Source: Rariloculus sp965263005
GTDB taxonomy: Bacteria > Pseudomonadota > Gammaproteobacteria > Steroidobacterales > Rariloculaceae
DNA length: 64,000 bases
Direction of reading: 5' to 3'
Assembly (NCBI RefSeq): GCF_965263005.1
Contig: NZ_OZ253579.1
Location: 2,170,001 to 2,234,000 of the forward strand
Shown: positions 9,276 through 17,340 of the stretch, piece after piece
Layout of the letters: every line of letters starts with the position of its first letter
Numbering within the stretch: the stretch's first letter is position 1
Translations under genes and position numbers: made by a program
Notes under the pieces: generated by a model
Told to the model about the DNA's origin: nothing
Seen by the model: only the letters and a program-made list of their open reading frames with translations
Databases searched by the model: none

Positions 9276-9752
9276 CTACTTGTTCTTGAGCGATTCCAGG
9301 AACTTGATCAGCTTCATCGCGTCCTCAGGCATCAATCGGCCCACCGGCCCGGTGCTGTACGTGGACGACACCACCTTGCCGAGACGGTTCAATATGAACT
9401 CCGACGGCTGGATTATCGAGCGGCGGTCTTCCCACCAGCTCCCGATCGAGTCCGCCTGATCGCGCGTAACTTCGTAGGCGACCGGAAACTCGAGCCCGCC
9501 CTGAACCTCCGCGGCCTTGTCGTGCGCATCGACCGACGCAGCGAGGATCGAGACACCGATCTCGTCGAACGCGTGTTTCAATTCATTGAACGCGGCCAAC
9601 TGCCGCCGGCAGAAAGGTCACCAGTGGCCGCGATAGAAGAGCACGACCTGATACGCCGTGCCGATATCGTCGGGCAGCGTCATCGCAGCGCCGGCGACGG
9701 TTTGGAGATTCATCGCGGGAAATGCGTTCCCCGCGTCCAGCTTGTCAGTCAT
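9276..9752 (-). CDS. Selenocysteine-containing peroxiredoxin-like (AhpC/TSA, redoxin) protein
   Basis: 158 residues when the in-frame TGA at 9618-9620 is read as selenocysteine (residue 45). The frame is open on both sides and both parts are needed for the family match. Upstream is MTDKLDAGNAFPAMNL and VVLFYRGHW; downstream is PFCRRQLAAFNELK, then SVDAHDKAAEVQGGLEFPVAY. The redox motif is therefore U-P-F-C (45-48), where relatives have C-P-x-C. The protein is a cytoplasmic thioredoxin-fold peroxidase or thiol oxidoreductase by family. A GC-rich hairpin with an AGUUG loop follows the UGA. Simple six-frame calling would give only a 107-residue fragment beginning at a TTG. A nonsense mutation is the alternative, but it would have had to hit exactly the catalytic Cys codon in an otherwise intact gene. 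Confidence 0.87.
9592..9606 (-). promoter_or_regulatory. Bacterial SECIS-like hairpin
   Basis: On the minus strand, bases 12-26 after the TGA form a perfect 5-bp stem GCGGC/GCCGC with loop AGTTG. The loop lies 17-21 nt after the UGA and has G at its second position followed by U, as described for bacterial SECIS elements bound by SelB. It lies inside the coding sequence, as bacterial SECIS elements do. Confidence 0.7.
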
Positions 9753-9999
9753 GCCAGTACCGTCCGATCACCTCGATCCGTAGTATTGTAACCGCAGTCG
9801 CCGCCGGTGCCAGATCGAATCTAGCGGATGTCTACCGGTCAGAGGTCCGTCAGCCGGTTCGCGAATTCTTGACCCGCATCGTTGTAGCGGTGGCTTCGCC
9901 GTCTCGGGAAGCCAATTTTCGGTGCATTTTGGCTACAATCGAGCAAGCGGCCGGGGACAGCGGCGGGAGCGCCCGCTTTCGGATCGGGAGAATGAAGCC

Positions 10000-11046
10000 A
10001 TGAAGCCCACAATCGCAATCACGCAAGGAAATTCGGCGCAGAGCGGATCGCTGGCAGCGGCCGCGCTCTTGGTCTGCGCCGTCTCGTCTACCGCCGCGGC
10101 GCATCACGGCACAGCGCCGCGTTACGATTTCAATGACCCGATTACGATCGAGGGCGAGGTGACCTCGGTGTTCTGGCGCAATCCCCATGTGCGCCTCACA
10201 CTCGACGTCGTTGGTGAGACCGGCGAGCCCGAGGTCTGGGACGTCGAGGCAGGCTCGATGAATGCCCTGGATCGGATAGGCTATGGCGCGGACACGATCC
10301 AGCCTGGCGATCGGGTCGTGCTCACCGGAGGCAGATCGAGACAGGGACTCAAGACCATGGCAGTCGTTGTAGCGGCGCTGCCCGATGGCTCCGAAGTCCC
10401 GCTCTGGCCGCAGCGCGCTGCGGCGCTCGGCCTGAGCACCGAGCGCGCGGAAATCGCAGCGAGCGTGGTTGAAGCGAGTGCCGAGCGTGCCCGAGGCATC
10501 TTTCGTGTCTGGAGCCGGCGAGGTGCGTACGATCGCTCCGTGACGTACACGCGTGAAGCTGTGACCGCGCGCGAACAATGGGACGTACTCGAGGATGATC
10601 CGGTGCTTGACTGCATCCCCCCGGGCATGCCCGCCATGATGAACAATCCCTATCCGCTCGAGTTTACCGATGAAGGCGATGAGATCGTTCTGCGTCTGGA
10701 GGAATGGGATGGACGCCGAGTCATTCATCTGAACGGAGATTCCGACGTCGACAGCCAGCCGGCCTCGCCGACCGGGTATTCAGTGGGTGTTTGGGAAGGA
10801 GAGACGCTCGTCGTCGCGACGAGCAGGATCAACTATCCCTATCATGACGATAGAGGCACGCCGCAAAGCGAAGCCGTGGTGATCCTCGAGCGGTTCACGG
10901 CCAGTGACGATGACAACCGTCTGGATTACAGCGCCGTGATCACGGACCCGAGGTATCTCGCCGAACCGACCACGATAGAAGGTTATTGGACATGGGTGCC
11001 CGGCGAGGAAATCAAGCGCTACGATTGCACGTTGCCGACGCAATGA
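10000..11046 (+). CDS. DUF6152-WEGDTLV fusion protein, secreted
   Basis: 348 residues from the ATG at 10000, preceded by GGGAG. The signal peptide ends at TAAA, giving HHGTAPRYDFND as the predicted mature start. Residues about 30-130 are DUF6152 with a RNPHVRLTLDV motif; the C-terminal part (about 160-348) is the second family, with DDPVLDCIPPGMPA, then VWEGETLVVAT, ERFTA and a final YDC. This is the second natural fusion of the two families in the window, after the one at 5751. The gene is divergent from the selenoprotein gene; TACAAT at 9934-9939 could be a -10 box but no matching -35 is clear. A dispersed repeat follows the stop. Confidence 0.85.
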   Translation: MKPTIAITQGNSAQSGSLAAAALLVCAVSSTAAAHHGTAPRYDFNDPITIEGEVTSVFWRNPHVRLTLDVVGETGEPEVWDVEAGSMNALDRIGYGADTIQPGDRVVLTGGRSRQGLKTMAVVVAALPDGSEVPLWPQRAAALGLSTERAEIAASVVEASAERARGIFRVWSRRGAYDRSVTYTREAVTAREQWDVLEDDPVLDCIPPGMPAMMNNPYPLEFTDEGDEIVLRLEEWDGRRVIHLNGDSDVDSQPASPTGYSVGVWEGETLVVATSRINYPYHDDRGTPQSEAVVILERFTASDDDNRLDYSAVITDPRYLAEPTTIEGYWTWVPGEEIKRYDCTLPTQ

Positions 11047-11070
11047 CCGATTCGCACAATATCTGAGTTC

Positions 11071-11234
11071 TAGCAGCCCGTGGCAAGAATCCGGCTGCAT
11101 TCGACCGCCGATGCATCCCACCCGGGGGCGTTGCTCGTCGCTCAAATATTTCCGATATTCTCGCTTCTCGCGCCTTGCCGGGCGGGCGCCTCGACGGTCT
11201 CGGTGCGACGCCGGACTCTTGCCACGGACTGCTA
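11071..11234 (+). repeat. Dispersed hairpin element, copy 3 (short form)
   Basis: About 164 bp. It begins TAGCAGCCCGTGGCAAGA and ends CTTGCCACGGACTGCTA, with the GCCGG subtype inner arms. It lies between two convergent genes, 24 bases after the stop at 11046 and 8 bases before the stop at 11243, so it could end transcripts from both sides. There is no T-tract, so it is not a standard intrinsic terminator. Confidence 0.85.
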
Positions 11235-11242
11235 ACAGCCCG

Positions 11243-13498
11243 TCAGAAGCGGAAGGTGTAGTTGAATTTGATCGTGGTGTCCGCCAACGCAGAGTTGAAA
11301 CGGTTATCCTTGTCGATGTCCTGAAGGTCGTGATTGATGACGATGAAGCCTTCACGGCCGGCAGTCGGTATCCAATGCAGGCGGCTGTTGACACCGAGGA
11401 TCTCCGAGTCGTTGTCGTATTGAAGCAGCGTTACCCACGACAATGTCGGCGAGAACGCCACCTCGGTGGTCAAACGGACGAGGCGGCTGATGAAGCTGCC
11501 GTCGGGAAGCTCGATATCGTTCCAGTCGTAGCCGAGCCTGAGCCTGAACAGCCTCGACAGGTTCCAGCGGAAATCCCCGCCGATGTTGGTTCGTTTGCCA
11601 TTGAAGAAGTCGCCCCATTGATAGGTGATTTCGCCTGAGAACGTGCGTTGGCGGCCCGTCGAGAAGCCGAGCATACTTTCGTTGAAGGAGTAACGTCCTG
11701 GCGCGATAACGACCTTGCGTGTTCTGTCCTCGTAGATCGTGAACGGCTCGGCAACGACTTCTTTGGTCGCGATATATTGAACTTGCGCATCGTCACGGGA
11801 GTTGTTCTCGAGTTCTACGAGCCGGGCGAGAAAAACTTCGGTCTGCAGGCCGCCGTCGAGAGAGTCGATGCGCTGGGCGTCGATGCCCGTGTAGATCGAT
11901 TGCAGAAAGTCGCCGCCGGTGAACAAGGTGTAGCCGAGCGTTGCCGACGTATCGCGAACGTCCCGTCGATTCACGAACCCGAGTGCCGGGTTGAAATTGG
12001 CCTCGATCTCCTTGATACCGAAACTGCCGCGCAGGCCCGAATTATTCGGCATCTGCACGCCGATGCCGAACGCGGAATCGGCGCCGTCGATGGTTTCCGT
12101 GTCGCTTTGCTGAAACCACGCGTCGGCTTCGAGCACTCTTCCGCCGGGCAGGCGCGAATTGAGGTAGCGGAAATCGACTCCGGTCACTGAATTGTCCAGA
12201 TTGGAGTTCGGGTCGCCGTCCGTGACGATGACACCGACCGCCGATTCGGCCAGCACGTTGGCTGTCACGCGTCCGACGAATACGTTGCTCGCGGCGACAG
12301 CCTCGAACTCGTCCTGTCGAATGGCGAGTGTGCCGATGTTCCATCGTCCGACGCGGCCGCTGACCTTGCCGCCATAGTTCAGATCCACAGGCGTACCCGT
12401 CGAGCTCAGGCCGAGCCGCCGGGAAAAGAACGGACGCCCGTTCTCGAGGTTCGGACCGGAACTCGCGTCGTTTTCCTCGCCGAAGCCTTCTCTAGAGATT
12501 CGGCCGAACTCGAAGAGGTCCGCATCGTTCAGGAAGAAATCGCGCTTCTCGGGAAAGAACAGTCCAAAGCGCGTGAGGTTGACCTGACGGTCGTCCACTT
12601 CGGTCGCGGAGAAGTCCGTGTTGACTGTCAGTGAGGCATTCAGTGACGGAGTGAGGCGGTAGAAAATGTCGAGCGATGGATCGATATTCGAATCGCTTGC
12701 CCGGAAAGCAAAACCTTTCCGCTCGTTGGCCGAGATCGACGGTACGATGTCCAGGCCGAGTCCCTGATTCATGCCTTCGAGCCCTGAGGCGAGCCCGAGG
12801 ATGCTGGGGTTGTAGCTGCGGTTGCGCGATACCCAGGCCATCTCCTCGCCGCGCCGCCGTATACCTCTGCCGAAGTTGAACCCCCATGTGTCGATGTTAG
12901 GGTCGAACGGCAGGCTCTTGAACGGTATCGCAAGCTCGGCCAGCCAGCCCTGCTCATCGATCGATGCAGCGACCTCCCAGATCACGCTCCATTCGTTCTC
13001 GAAATTATTCACGTTCTGATAGAGGGCATCGTGCCTGACCGCATTCGCATTCGTCTCGAACCGGTAACCGCTGCGGCCTGTGTTGAACGGGTCGAATATG
13101 ACGACCAGGCGATCGTCGCCGCCGAGACCTTGACCGTGCCTGATGGTGGGCGCGGCAACGCGGTCGGGTTCGCTGTCGTGGAGTCGCGCGCCGATATAGA
13201 ACGCGTCGTCGTCGTAGAGCACATAGACTTCCGTCGGTTCGGACGGCTCGGCCCCGTCCCCCGGACGTATCTGGTGAAAATCGGTGATGACTTCGGCGTC
13301 TTGCCAGACCGCATCATCCAGCCGGCCGTCGATCGACGGCGGAGAAATTGTCCGCACGACACGAACGGACTTTCGGGTGGCCTCGGCGCCGGCGGCGTCC
13401 TGGGCTTGCACGTTCGCGGCCAACGCGGACACGAGCGCCCCCGCGACCAGGCGGCTCACACTGGTGGCTATGCGATGTCCTTTGCTGTTCCCGGGCAC
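11243..13498 (-). CDS. DUF5916 / CBM9-like outer-membrane protein
   Basis: About 751 residues from a GTG at 13498; an upstream ATG at 13615 would overlap the preceding gene and gives non-signal-like sequence. A signal peptide ends near NVQAQ. Residues about 35-220 form a carbohydrate-binding-module-9-like domain (PPSIDGRLDDAVW, FYIGARLHDSEPD), followed by the long DUF5916 region with many alternating strands (FFPEKRDFFLNDADLFEF) and a C-terminal aromatic ending RF, as in outer-membrane barrels. Members are thought to be cell-surface barrel proteins with a ligand-binding N-terminal domain; the ligand is unknown. It lies 85 bases downstream of the WEGDTLV gene at 13584, same strand. Confidence 0.82.
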   Translation of the reverse strand: MPGNSKGHRIATSVSRLVAGALVSALAANVQAQDAAGAEATRKSVRVVRTISPPSIDGRLDDAVWQDAEVITDFHQIRPGDGAEPSEPTEVYVLYDDDAFYIGARLHDSEPDRVAAPTIRHGQGLGGDDRLVVIFDPFNTGRSGYRFETNANAVRHDALYQNVNNFENEWSVIWEVAASIDEQGWLAELAIPFKSLPFDPNIDTWGFNFGRGIRRRGEEMAWVSRNRSYNPSILGLASGLEGMNQGLGLDIVPSISANERKGFAFRASDSNIDPSLDIFYRLTPSLNASLTVNTDFSATEVDDRQVNLTRFGLFFPEKRDFFLNDADLFEFGRISREGFGEENDASSGPNLENGRPFFSRRLGLSSTGTPVDLNYGGKVSGRVGRWNIGTLAIRQDEFEAVAASNVFVGRVTANVLAESAVGVIVTDGDPNSNLDNSVTGVDFRYLNSRLPGGRVLEADAWFQQSDTETIDGADSAFGIGVQMPNNSGLRGSFGIKEIEANFNPALGFVNRRDVRDTSATLGYTLFTGGDFLQSIYTGIDAQRIDSLDGGLQTEVFLARLVELENNSRDDAQVQYIATKEVVAEPFTIYEDRTRKVVIAPGRYSFNESMLGFSTGRQRTFSGEITYQWGDFFNGKRTNIGGDFRWNLSRLFRLRLGYDWNDIELPDGSFISRLVRLTTEVAFSPTLSWVTLLQYDNDSEILGVNSRLHWIPTAGREGFIVINHDLQDIDKDNRFNSALADTTIKFNYTFRF

Positions 13499-13583
13499 GC
13501 ACAGCGCCGCGGATGCCGGCGTCGTGCGATGCTGCAGCCGACGGCAAAGTACGGATGCGTAACGTTCACGTCGAGCACGTGTG

Positions 13584-14360
13584 TCAGTTGGCAGGGGCGG
13601 GGAGCGCATCGACATCGGGCAACGTCAACGCCCGTTCGGTGAGATGTTCTTCCCACAACGTGATCGAACAATTGTACTCAAGCAGGTCAAGGTCGGCACG
13701 AAACTGCGCCTCGGCAGCGATGCGTACGGGCTCGGTGTACATCTGCGGATCCGTGAGCACGATCTCGTCGATGATGTACCTGTTGAGCTCCCCGTCTTCC
13801 TCGCGTTCTTCGACGCGCATGCGTTCGACGATATGCGCGTTCGCTGTCGTCGGGAACCGGTTCATATACGGATAAGGTTTCAGGTCCGTAGTTTCGATGA
13901 CAAGCGTGTCGCCTTCCCAGTGGGCGATCGAATGCCCCATCGCCGTCGGCAGGATCGCCTCCGGTGGGTCGCGGTCGGCCATGTAGATCTTGCGCCACAT
14001 GCCGTAGCCTTCCCAGATGATCGTCAGCTCGTCCGGGCGGTGCATGATCTCGATGGCGAAAGGCGCGCCCCAGACCGCGCGCGGCATGCCAGGCCACACG
14101 CAGTAATAGCCGGGATCGTCTTCGAGCTCGAACCGCTGCGCGTAGTCGTCCACGAGCCCGCGGGCGGCATCGGTGAAAGGTAGCGGATCCGGTGTTCGGC
14201 TACGCCGCCGGAACGAGGGGAACCAGATACCCGAGAGATCGGGCGTTGCCGCGCGAGCCGACTGTTGGGCCAGGGCCGGGCTCGCGGCCATCGAACCGAA
14301 AATCGCGACCGTTATGAGCAAACCTGCGACAGACGTGTATCTAACGCTCGCATTGCGCAT
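13584..14360 (-). CDS. Secreted WEGDTLV-family protein
   Basis: 258 residues from the ATG at 14360, which has a strong GAGGAGG site. Signal peptide with cleavage near ALAQ. Family landmarks: DLSGIW, DDPGYYCVWPGMPR with the first conserved Cys, IIWEGYGMWRKIYM, then SIAHWEGDTLVIET, and LLEYNC with the second Cys. The Gly-Arg before WEG is replaced by Ala-His, so the WEGDTLV core is more conserved than its flank. Function unknown. It precedes the DUF5916 gene on the same strand and is probably cotranscribed with it. Confidence 0.8.
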   Translation of the reverse strand: MRNASVRYTSVAGLLITVAIFGSMAASPALAQQSARAATPDLSGIWFPSFRRRSRTPDPLPFTDAARGLVDDYAQRFELEDDPGYYCVWPGMPRAVWGAPFAIEIMHRPDELTIIWEGYGMWRKIYMADRDPPEAILPTAMGHSIAHWEGDTLVIETTDLKPYPYMNRFPTTANAHIVERMRVEEREEDGELNRYIIDEIVLTDPQMYTEPVRIAAEAQFRADLDLLEYNCSITLWEEHLTERALTLPDVDALPAPAN

Positions 14361-14537
14361 GGATTTTCTACCTCCTCGCTTGCGGGGCGCTACTCTACAG
14401 CAGGCCGCCGATGCCGTCGATTGTGCCCCCGGCAAGGCTGCTGGCTGTGTTTCGGCCCTTGGCTATGGGCTCACCATTCCCTGGCCGCGCCTTGCCAGCC
14501 GCCTTGCCGGGATGCGCTGAACATGACGTTGCGTGTG

Positions 14538-14563
14538 CTAGCAGCCCGCGGTTGAACATCCGG
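14538..14563 (+). repeat. Fragment of the dispersed hairpin element
   Basis: The sequence TAGCAGCCCGCGGTTGAACA and the following CCGGG resemble the 5' end of the element, but the 3' arm is missing. It lies in the 264-bp gap between the divergent genes at 14360 and 14625. The rest of that gap shows nothing I can name. Confidence 0.4.
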
Positions 14564-14624
14564 GCGCGCCGATCCAAACTGAGCACGTGTTCGATAGAAG
14601 AAGCCGAGCGAGGGAATATCTGCG

Positions 14625-15638
14625 ATGTCCAGAAATGCAAACCGCCTGTTGATCCGGCTGACGGTCGCGCCGCTCGCGGTTTTCGCAAGCGCCGCAGTCG
14701 TTTCCCAGCAGCCCGTCCCCTTCGCACCGCCTGCACGAATCACCTCGACACAGGCTGAGTCGTTCGATCAGCATCTTCAAGCCGCTCGCGCGAGTGCGGG
14801 GACCGAGTGGCTCGGGGTCGTGGAGCATATGTGCACCCGTGGGCAAGTCGTCACGGGCAGTGCGCAGGATCCGCTGATCGAGCCCGTGCGGATCTTCGAC
14901 AACGTCTACGCCATCGGGCGAACCTCCACGGTTGTCTACGTGATCGCCACCTCGGCGGGCCTGGTCCTGATCGACTCTGGATACCCGGATCAAGTGGACT
15001 CGGTCCTGCTACCGGGAATGGAGCAGCTCGGGCTGGACCCGCTGGACATCCGATACGTCATTGTCCTGCATGGCCATGCGGATCACTACGGCGGTTCGCC
15101 TCACCTGCAGGAACGCTTCGGCGCGCGGGTGGTCGCATCGGAGGCAGACTGGGTTCTGATGGAAGACTCCGATCCGAACAGCGGTCGGCCCCCGGCACCC
15201 ACTCGGGACGTGGTGGCCGTCGAGGGTGAGCCCATCCTTCTTGGCGACGGGATGGTGACTCCCTTTCCGGTGCCCGGGCATACGCCAGGCGCCATCAGCG
15301 TGATCTTCCCCGTCCGGGATGGCGACGCCACGCATACCGCGGCCGTGTTCGGCGGCACCGCGCTCACGGTGCCACGGCTCGGTGACGCGCTGCCGCAATA
15401 CCTCGAGTCGATCGATCGGTTCGCAAGTATCGCCTCGGACATGGGCGTGGACGTCGTGCTGCAGAACCATCCGCTGTTCGACGGCATGCCGGCGAAGCTG
15501 GAGCGCCTGAAGGACAGAAGCGCCGGTGAGCCGCATCCATTCGTGCTCGCCGCGCCGGACTCCTATCAGCGGTTCATGCAGACGCTTGCGGAATGCTCCC
15601 GGGCGCAGATGGCGGCCGCGGTCAGCAGCGAAGACTAA
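14625..15638 (+). CDS. Secreted metallo-beta-lactamase-fold hydrolase (subclass B3-like)
   Basis: 337 residues with an N-terminal signal. The zinc motif HxHxDH is at His149-His154 (HGHADHYGG), a third metal His is at 219 (PGHTPG), and His282 (QNHPLFDG) sits where subclass B3 enzymes have their final zinc ligand. All residues for a di-zinc hydrolase are present. Subclass B3 lactamases and related lactonases share this layout, and sequence alone does not decide whether beta-lactams are substrates. It stands alone, divergent from the gene at 14360 and convergent with the reductase gene. Confidence 0.85.
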   Translation: MSRNANRLLIRLTVAPLAVFASAAVVSQQPVPFAPPARITSTQAESFDQHLQAARASAGTEWLGVVEHMCTRGQVVTGSAQDPLIEPVRIFDNVYAIGRTSTVVYVIATSAGLVLIDSGYPDQVDSVLLPGMEQLGLDPLDIRYVIVLHGHADHYGGSPHLQERFGARVVASEADWVLMEDSDPNSGRPPAPTRDVVAVEGEPILLGDGMVTPFPVPGHTPGAISVIFPVRDGDATHTAAVFGGTALTVPRLGDALPQYLESIDRFASIASDMGVDVVLQNHPLFDGMPAKLERLKDRSAGEPHPFVLAAPDSYQRFMQTLAECSRAQMAAAVSSED

Positions 15639-15753
15639 TTCCGCCTGCCGACAGTCATCCGACCGAGCACCTCGTTCGTGTTGACGAAGATCGACACCTC
15701 CATCATTGCTGGGTCACGGCGCCGTAATCGACTACGCGACGCTTCAGGGGCTG

Positions 15754-16740
15754 CTAGTAGACCTCTATCATGCAGCGGGCCGTGGCCCTTAGGCCGCGGC
15801 GCATCTGCGTGCTCGTCCAATCGGCCGGGGACGTAACGCAGATGTCGGATTTCGGCACGGCATAACCGTCAAGCAAACCGAGCAGCGCAAGCCGGCGATA
15901 GATGCTGAACTGCATGCCGGCGATACCGCAGAGGTAAAGCAAGGTGCTCGGCCGCTCGAGGACAGGCCCAAGCCGCTCCAGGTGCGAGACGAGCAGCCGG
16001 TCGACGTAGATGCCGCGCAGCTCCCCCGGTGCGTGCGGCTCACGGCTGACGGCCTGCAGGTAGTGGAAGTTATCGAACTCGCGTTCAATCTCAAGGAAGA
16101 GCTCATGGTAGAGCAGGTCTGACGTGTAGGGCGCACCGGCGAGCAGCCAGATGTCACGCCGGGTCGGCCCGGCCGGGCCTTTGAGGAGCTGCAGGACCAT
16201 GCCCCGGTATGGTGCGATGCCGGTGCCGGTCGCGATGAACACGTAGTCGTGGCGCTCCGCATCGGCGGGTAACAGAAATCGCTTGCCGGCCGGACCGGTA
16301 ACCAGGACTTCATCGCCTACGCTCAGATTGCACAGGTAGTTGCTGCACGCGCCCATGAACATTCCGCGGTGCGCGCGCCGGTTGCCGCCGATCTCAGGAT
16401 CGAACTCGGCGATGGTGCGCTTGACGGGCGTGCACAGGATGTTGCCACGCCCGTCTTCGCCGGCATCCGGGCTCGCTATCGAGTAAAGCCGTACCTTGTG
16501 CGGCTTGCCGTCCTCGTCCGTTCCCGGCGGGATGATCCCGAATGCCTGTCCGATCCTGATTTTCCCCGCCAGCGCCGTAGCGGAGACGTCGATCGCAACG
16601 TTGCGCACCCACGAATTCGACTTGCCGTAGGTGCACGGTAAATTTCCGACCACGCGAGCGATGGCCGGCGCCTTCGGCGTGATGAGCCTGGTGTCAACCT
16701 TGGGCAGCTCGACGACGGTGCAGTCCTGCTCGGTCAGCAT
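15754..16740 (-). CDS. Ferredoxin-NADP+ reductase-like flavoprotein
   Basis: 328 residues from the ATG at 16740, no signal peptide. Plant-type FNR motifs are visible: the FAD-binding RLYSIAS near residue 90, CSNYLCNL near 135, GPAGKRFLLP, and the NADP-binding GTGIAPYRG near 175, with a late LYLCGIAGM segment. The layout matches FNR and the reductase parts of oxygenases such as benzoyl-CoA epoxidase component A. It would pass electrons between NADPH and a ferredoxin or flavodoxin. No ferredoxin or oxygenase gene is adjacent, so the partner is unknown. The stop codon TAG coincides with a TAGCAGCCC sequence like the end of the dispersed repeat. Confidence 0.82.
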   Translation of the reverse strand: MLTEQDCTVVELPKVDTRLITPKAPAIARVVGNLPCTYGKSNSWVRNVAIDVSATALAGKIRIGQAFGIIPPGTDEDGKPHKVRLYSIASPDAGEDGRGNILCTPVKRTIAEFDPEIGGNRRAHRGMFMGACSNYLCNLSVGDEVLVTGPAGKRFLLPADAERHDYVFIATGTGIAPYRGMVLQLLKGPAGPTRRDIWLLAGAPYTSDLLYHELFLEIEREFDNFHYLQAVSREPHAPGELRGIYVDRLLVSHLERLGPVLERPSTLLYLCGIAGMQFSIYRRLALLGLLDGYAVPKSDICVTSPADWTSTQMRRGLRATARCMIEVY

Positions 16741-16903
16741 GACGGCACTATACCCAACTGCGCGGCGATCGCACGCATGGCGGCGGCGCATCCCGGCGAC
16801 GTGCTCCGGCGATCTATTGTCTCGGCATCGACTTTGGTCTAGTGTCAACGGTCGACCTATCGCCGGGAACGCCCGGGCAAACACACTCGAAGGGGATGCA
16901 GCA

Positions 16904-17329
16904 GTGCGACGAATCTCGAAAGCCGCGATCGTCGGATCAGCTCTGATCTGGTCGTGCCTTGCGGCCCAGGGCACTCAATTCGACGCGCGGTTGTCGACAG
17001 TGCCGATCGATGCGCGAAACAGAGTGCAGATCACCGGCCAGGGCCGCGCTACGGCCGTGCTTGACGGCAGCGAACTCACAATCGCCGGCTCTTTCGAGGG
17101 TCTGCAGGGTCCGGCCAATGCAGCGCGCATACACTTGAGCCCGGTCACGGGCGTGCGCGGCCCGGCGATTCTCGATCTCGAGGTCTCCGGCGGCGTCGAT
17201 GGTTCGATTTCGGCGACACTGGAATTGACGCCGGACCAGGCGGCCGCGCTCCGCGACGGGCGGCTGTATATTCAGGTTCACAGTGAAGCCGGTCCGGAAG
17301 GCAACTTGTGGGGTTGGCTATTTCAGTAG
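16904..17329 (+). CDS. Secreted CHRD-domain protein
   Basis: 141 residues from a GTG at 16904 with AAGGGG about 8 bases upstream. A signal peptide is followed by one CHRD domain (chordin-type repeat), recognisable by RIHLSPVTGVRGPAIL, LTPDQAAALRDGRLYIQVHS and a C-terminal GNLWGWL. Bacterial CHRD proteins are exported and of unknown role. It ends 11 bases before the cytochrome c-PQQ dehydrogenase start, so it is the likely first gene of a five-gene operon reaching 21870. Confidence 0.8.
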   Translation: MRRISKAAIVGSALIWSCLAAQGTQFDARLSTVPIDARNRVQITGQGRATAVLDGSELTIAGSFEGLQGPANAARIHLSPVTGVRGPAILDLEVSGGVDGSISATLELTPDQAAALRDGRLYIQVHSEAGPEGNLWGWLFQ

Positions 17330-17340
17330 AGGACAGCAGC

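Noticed and set aside
9276..9599. 107-residue redoxin fragment as a complete gene
   Set aside because: It starts in mid-domain, after the redox motif. The upstream 51 codons on the other side of the TGA are needed and match the family.
9618..9620. TGA as a simple nonsense mutation
   Set aside because: The rest of the gene is intact, the stop sits exactly at the catalytic Cys position, and a SECIS-like hairpin follows. It cannot be fully excluded without sel genes.
9934..9939. TACAAT boxes here and at 38418 as firm promoters
   Set aside because: No convincing -35 hexamer lies 16-18 bp upstream, so these are only mentioned as possibilities.
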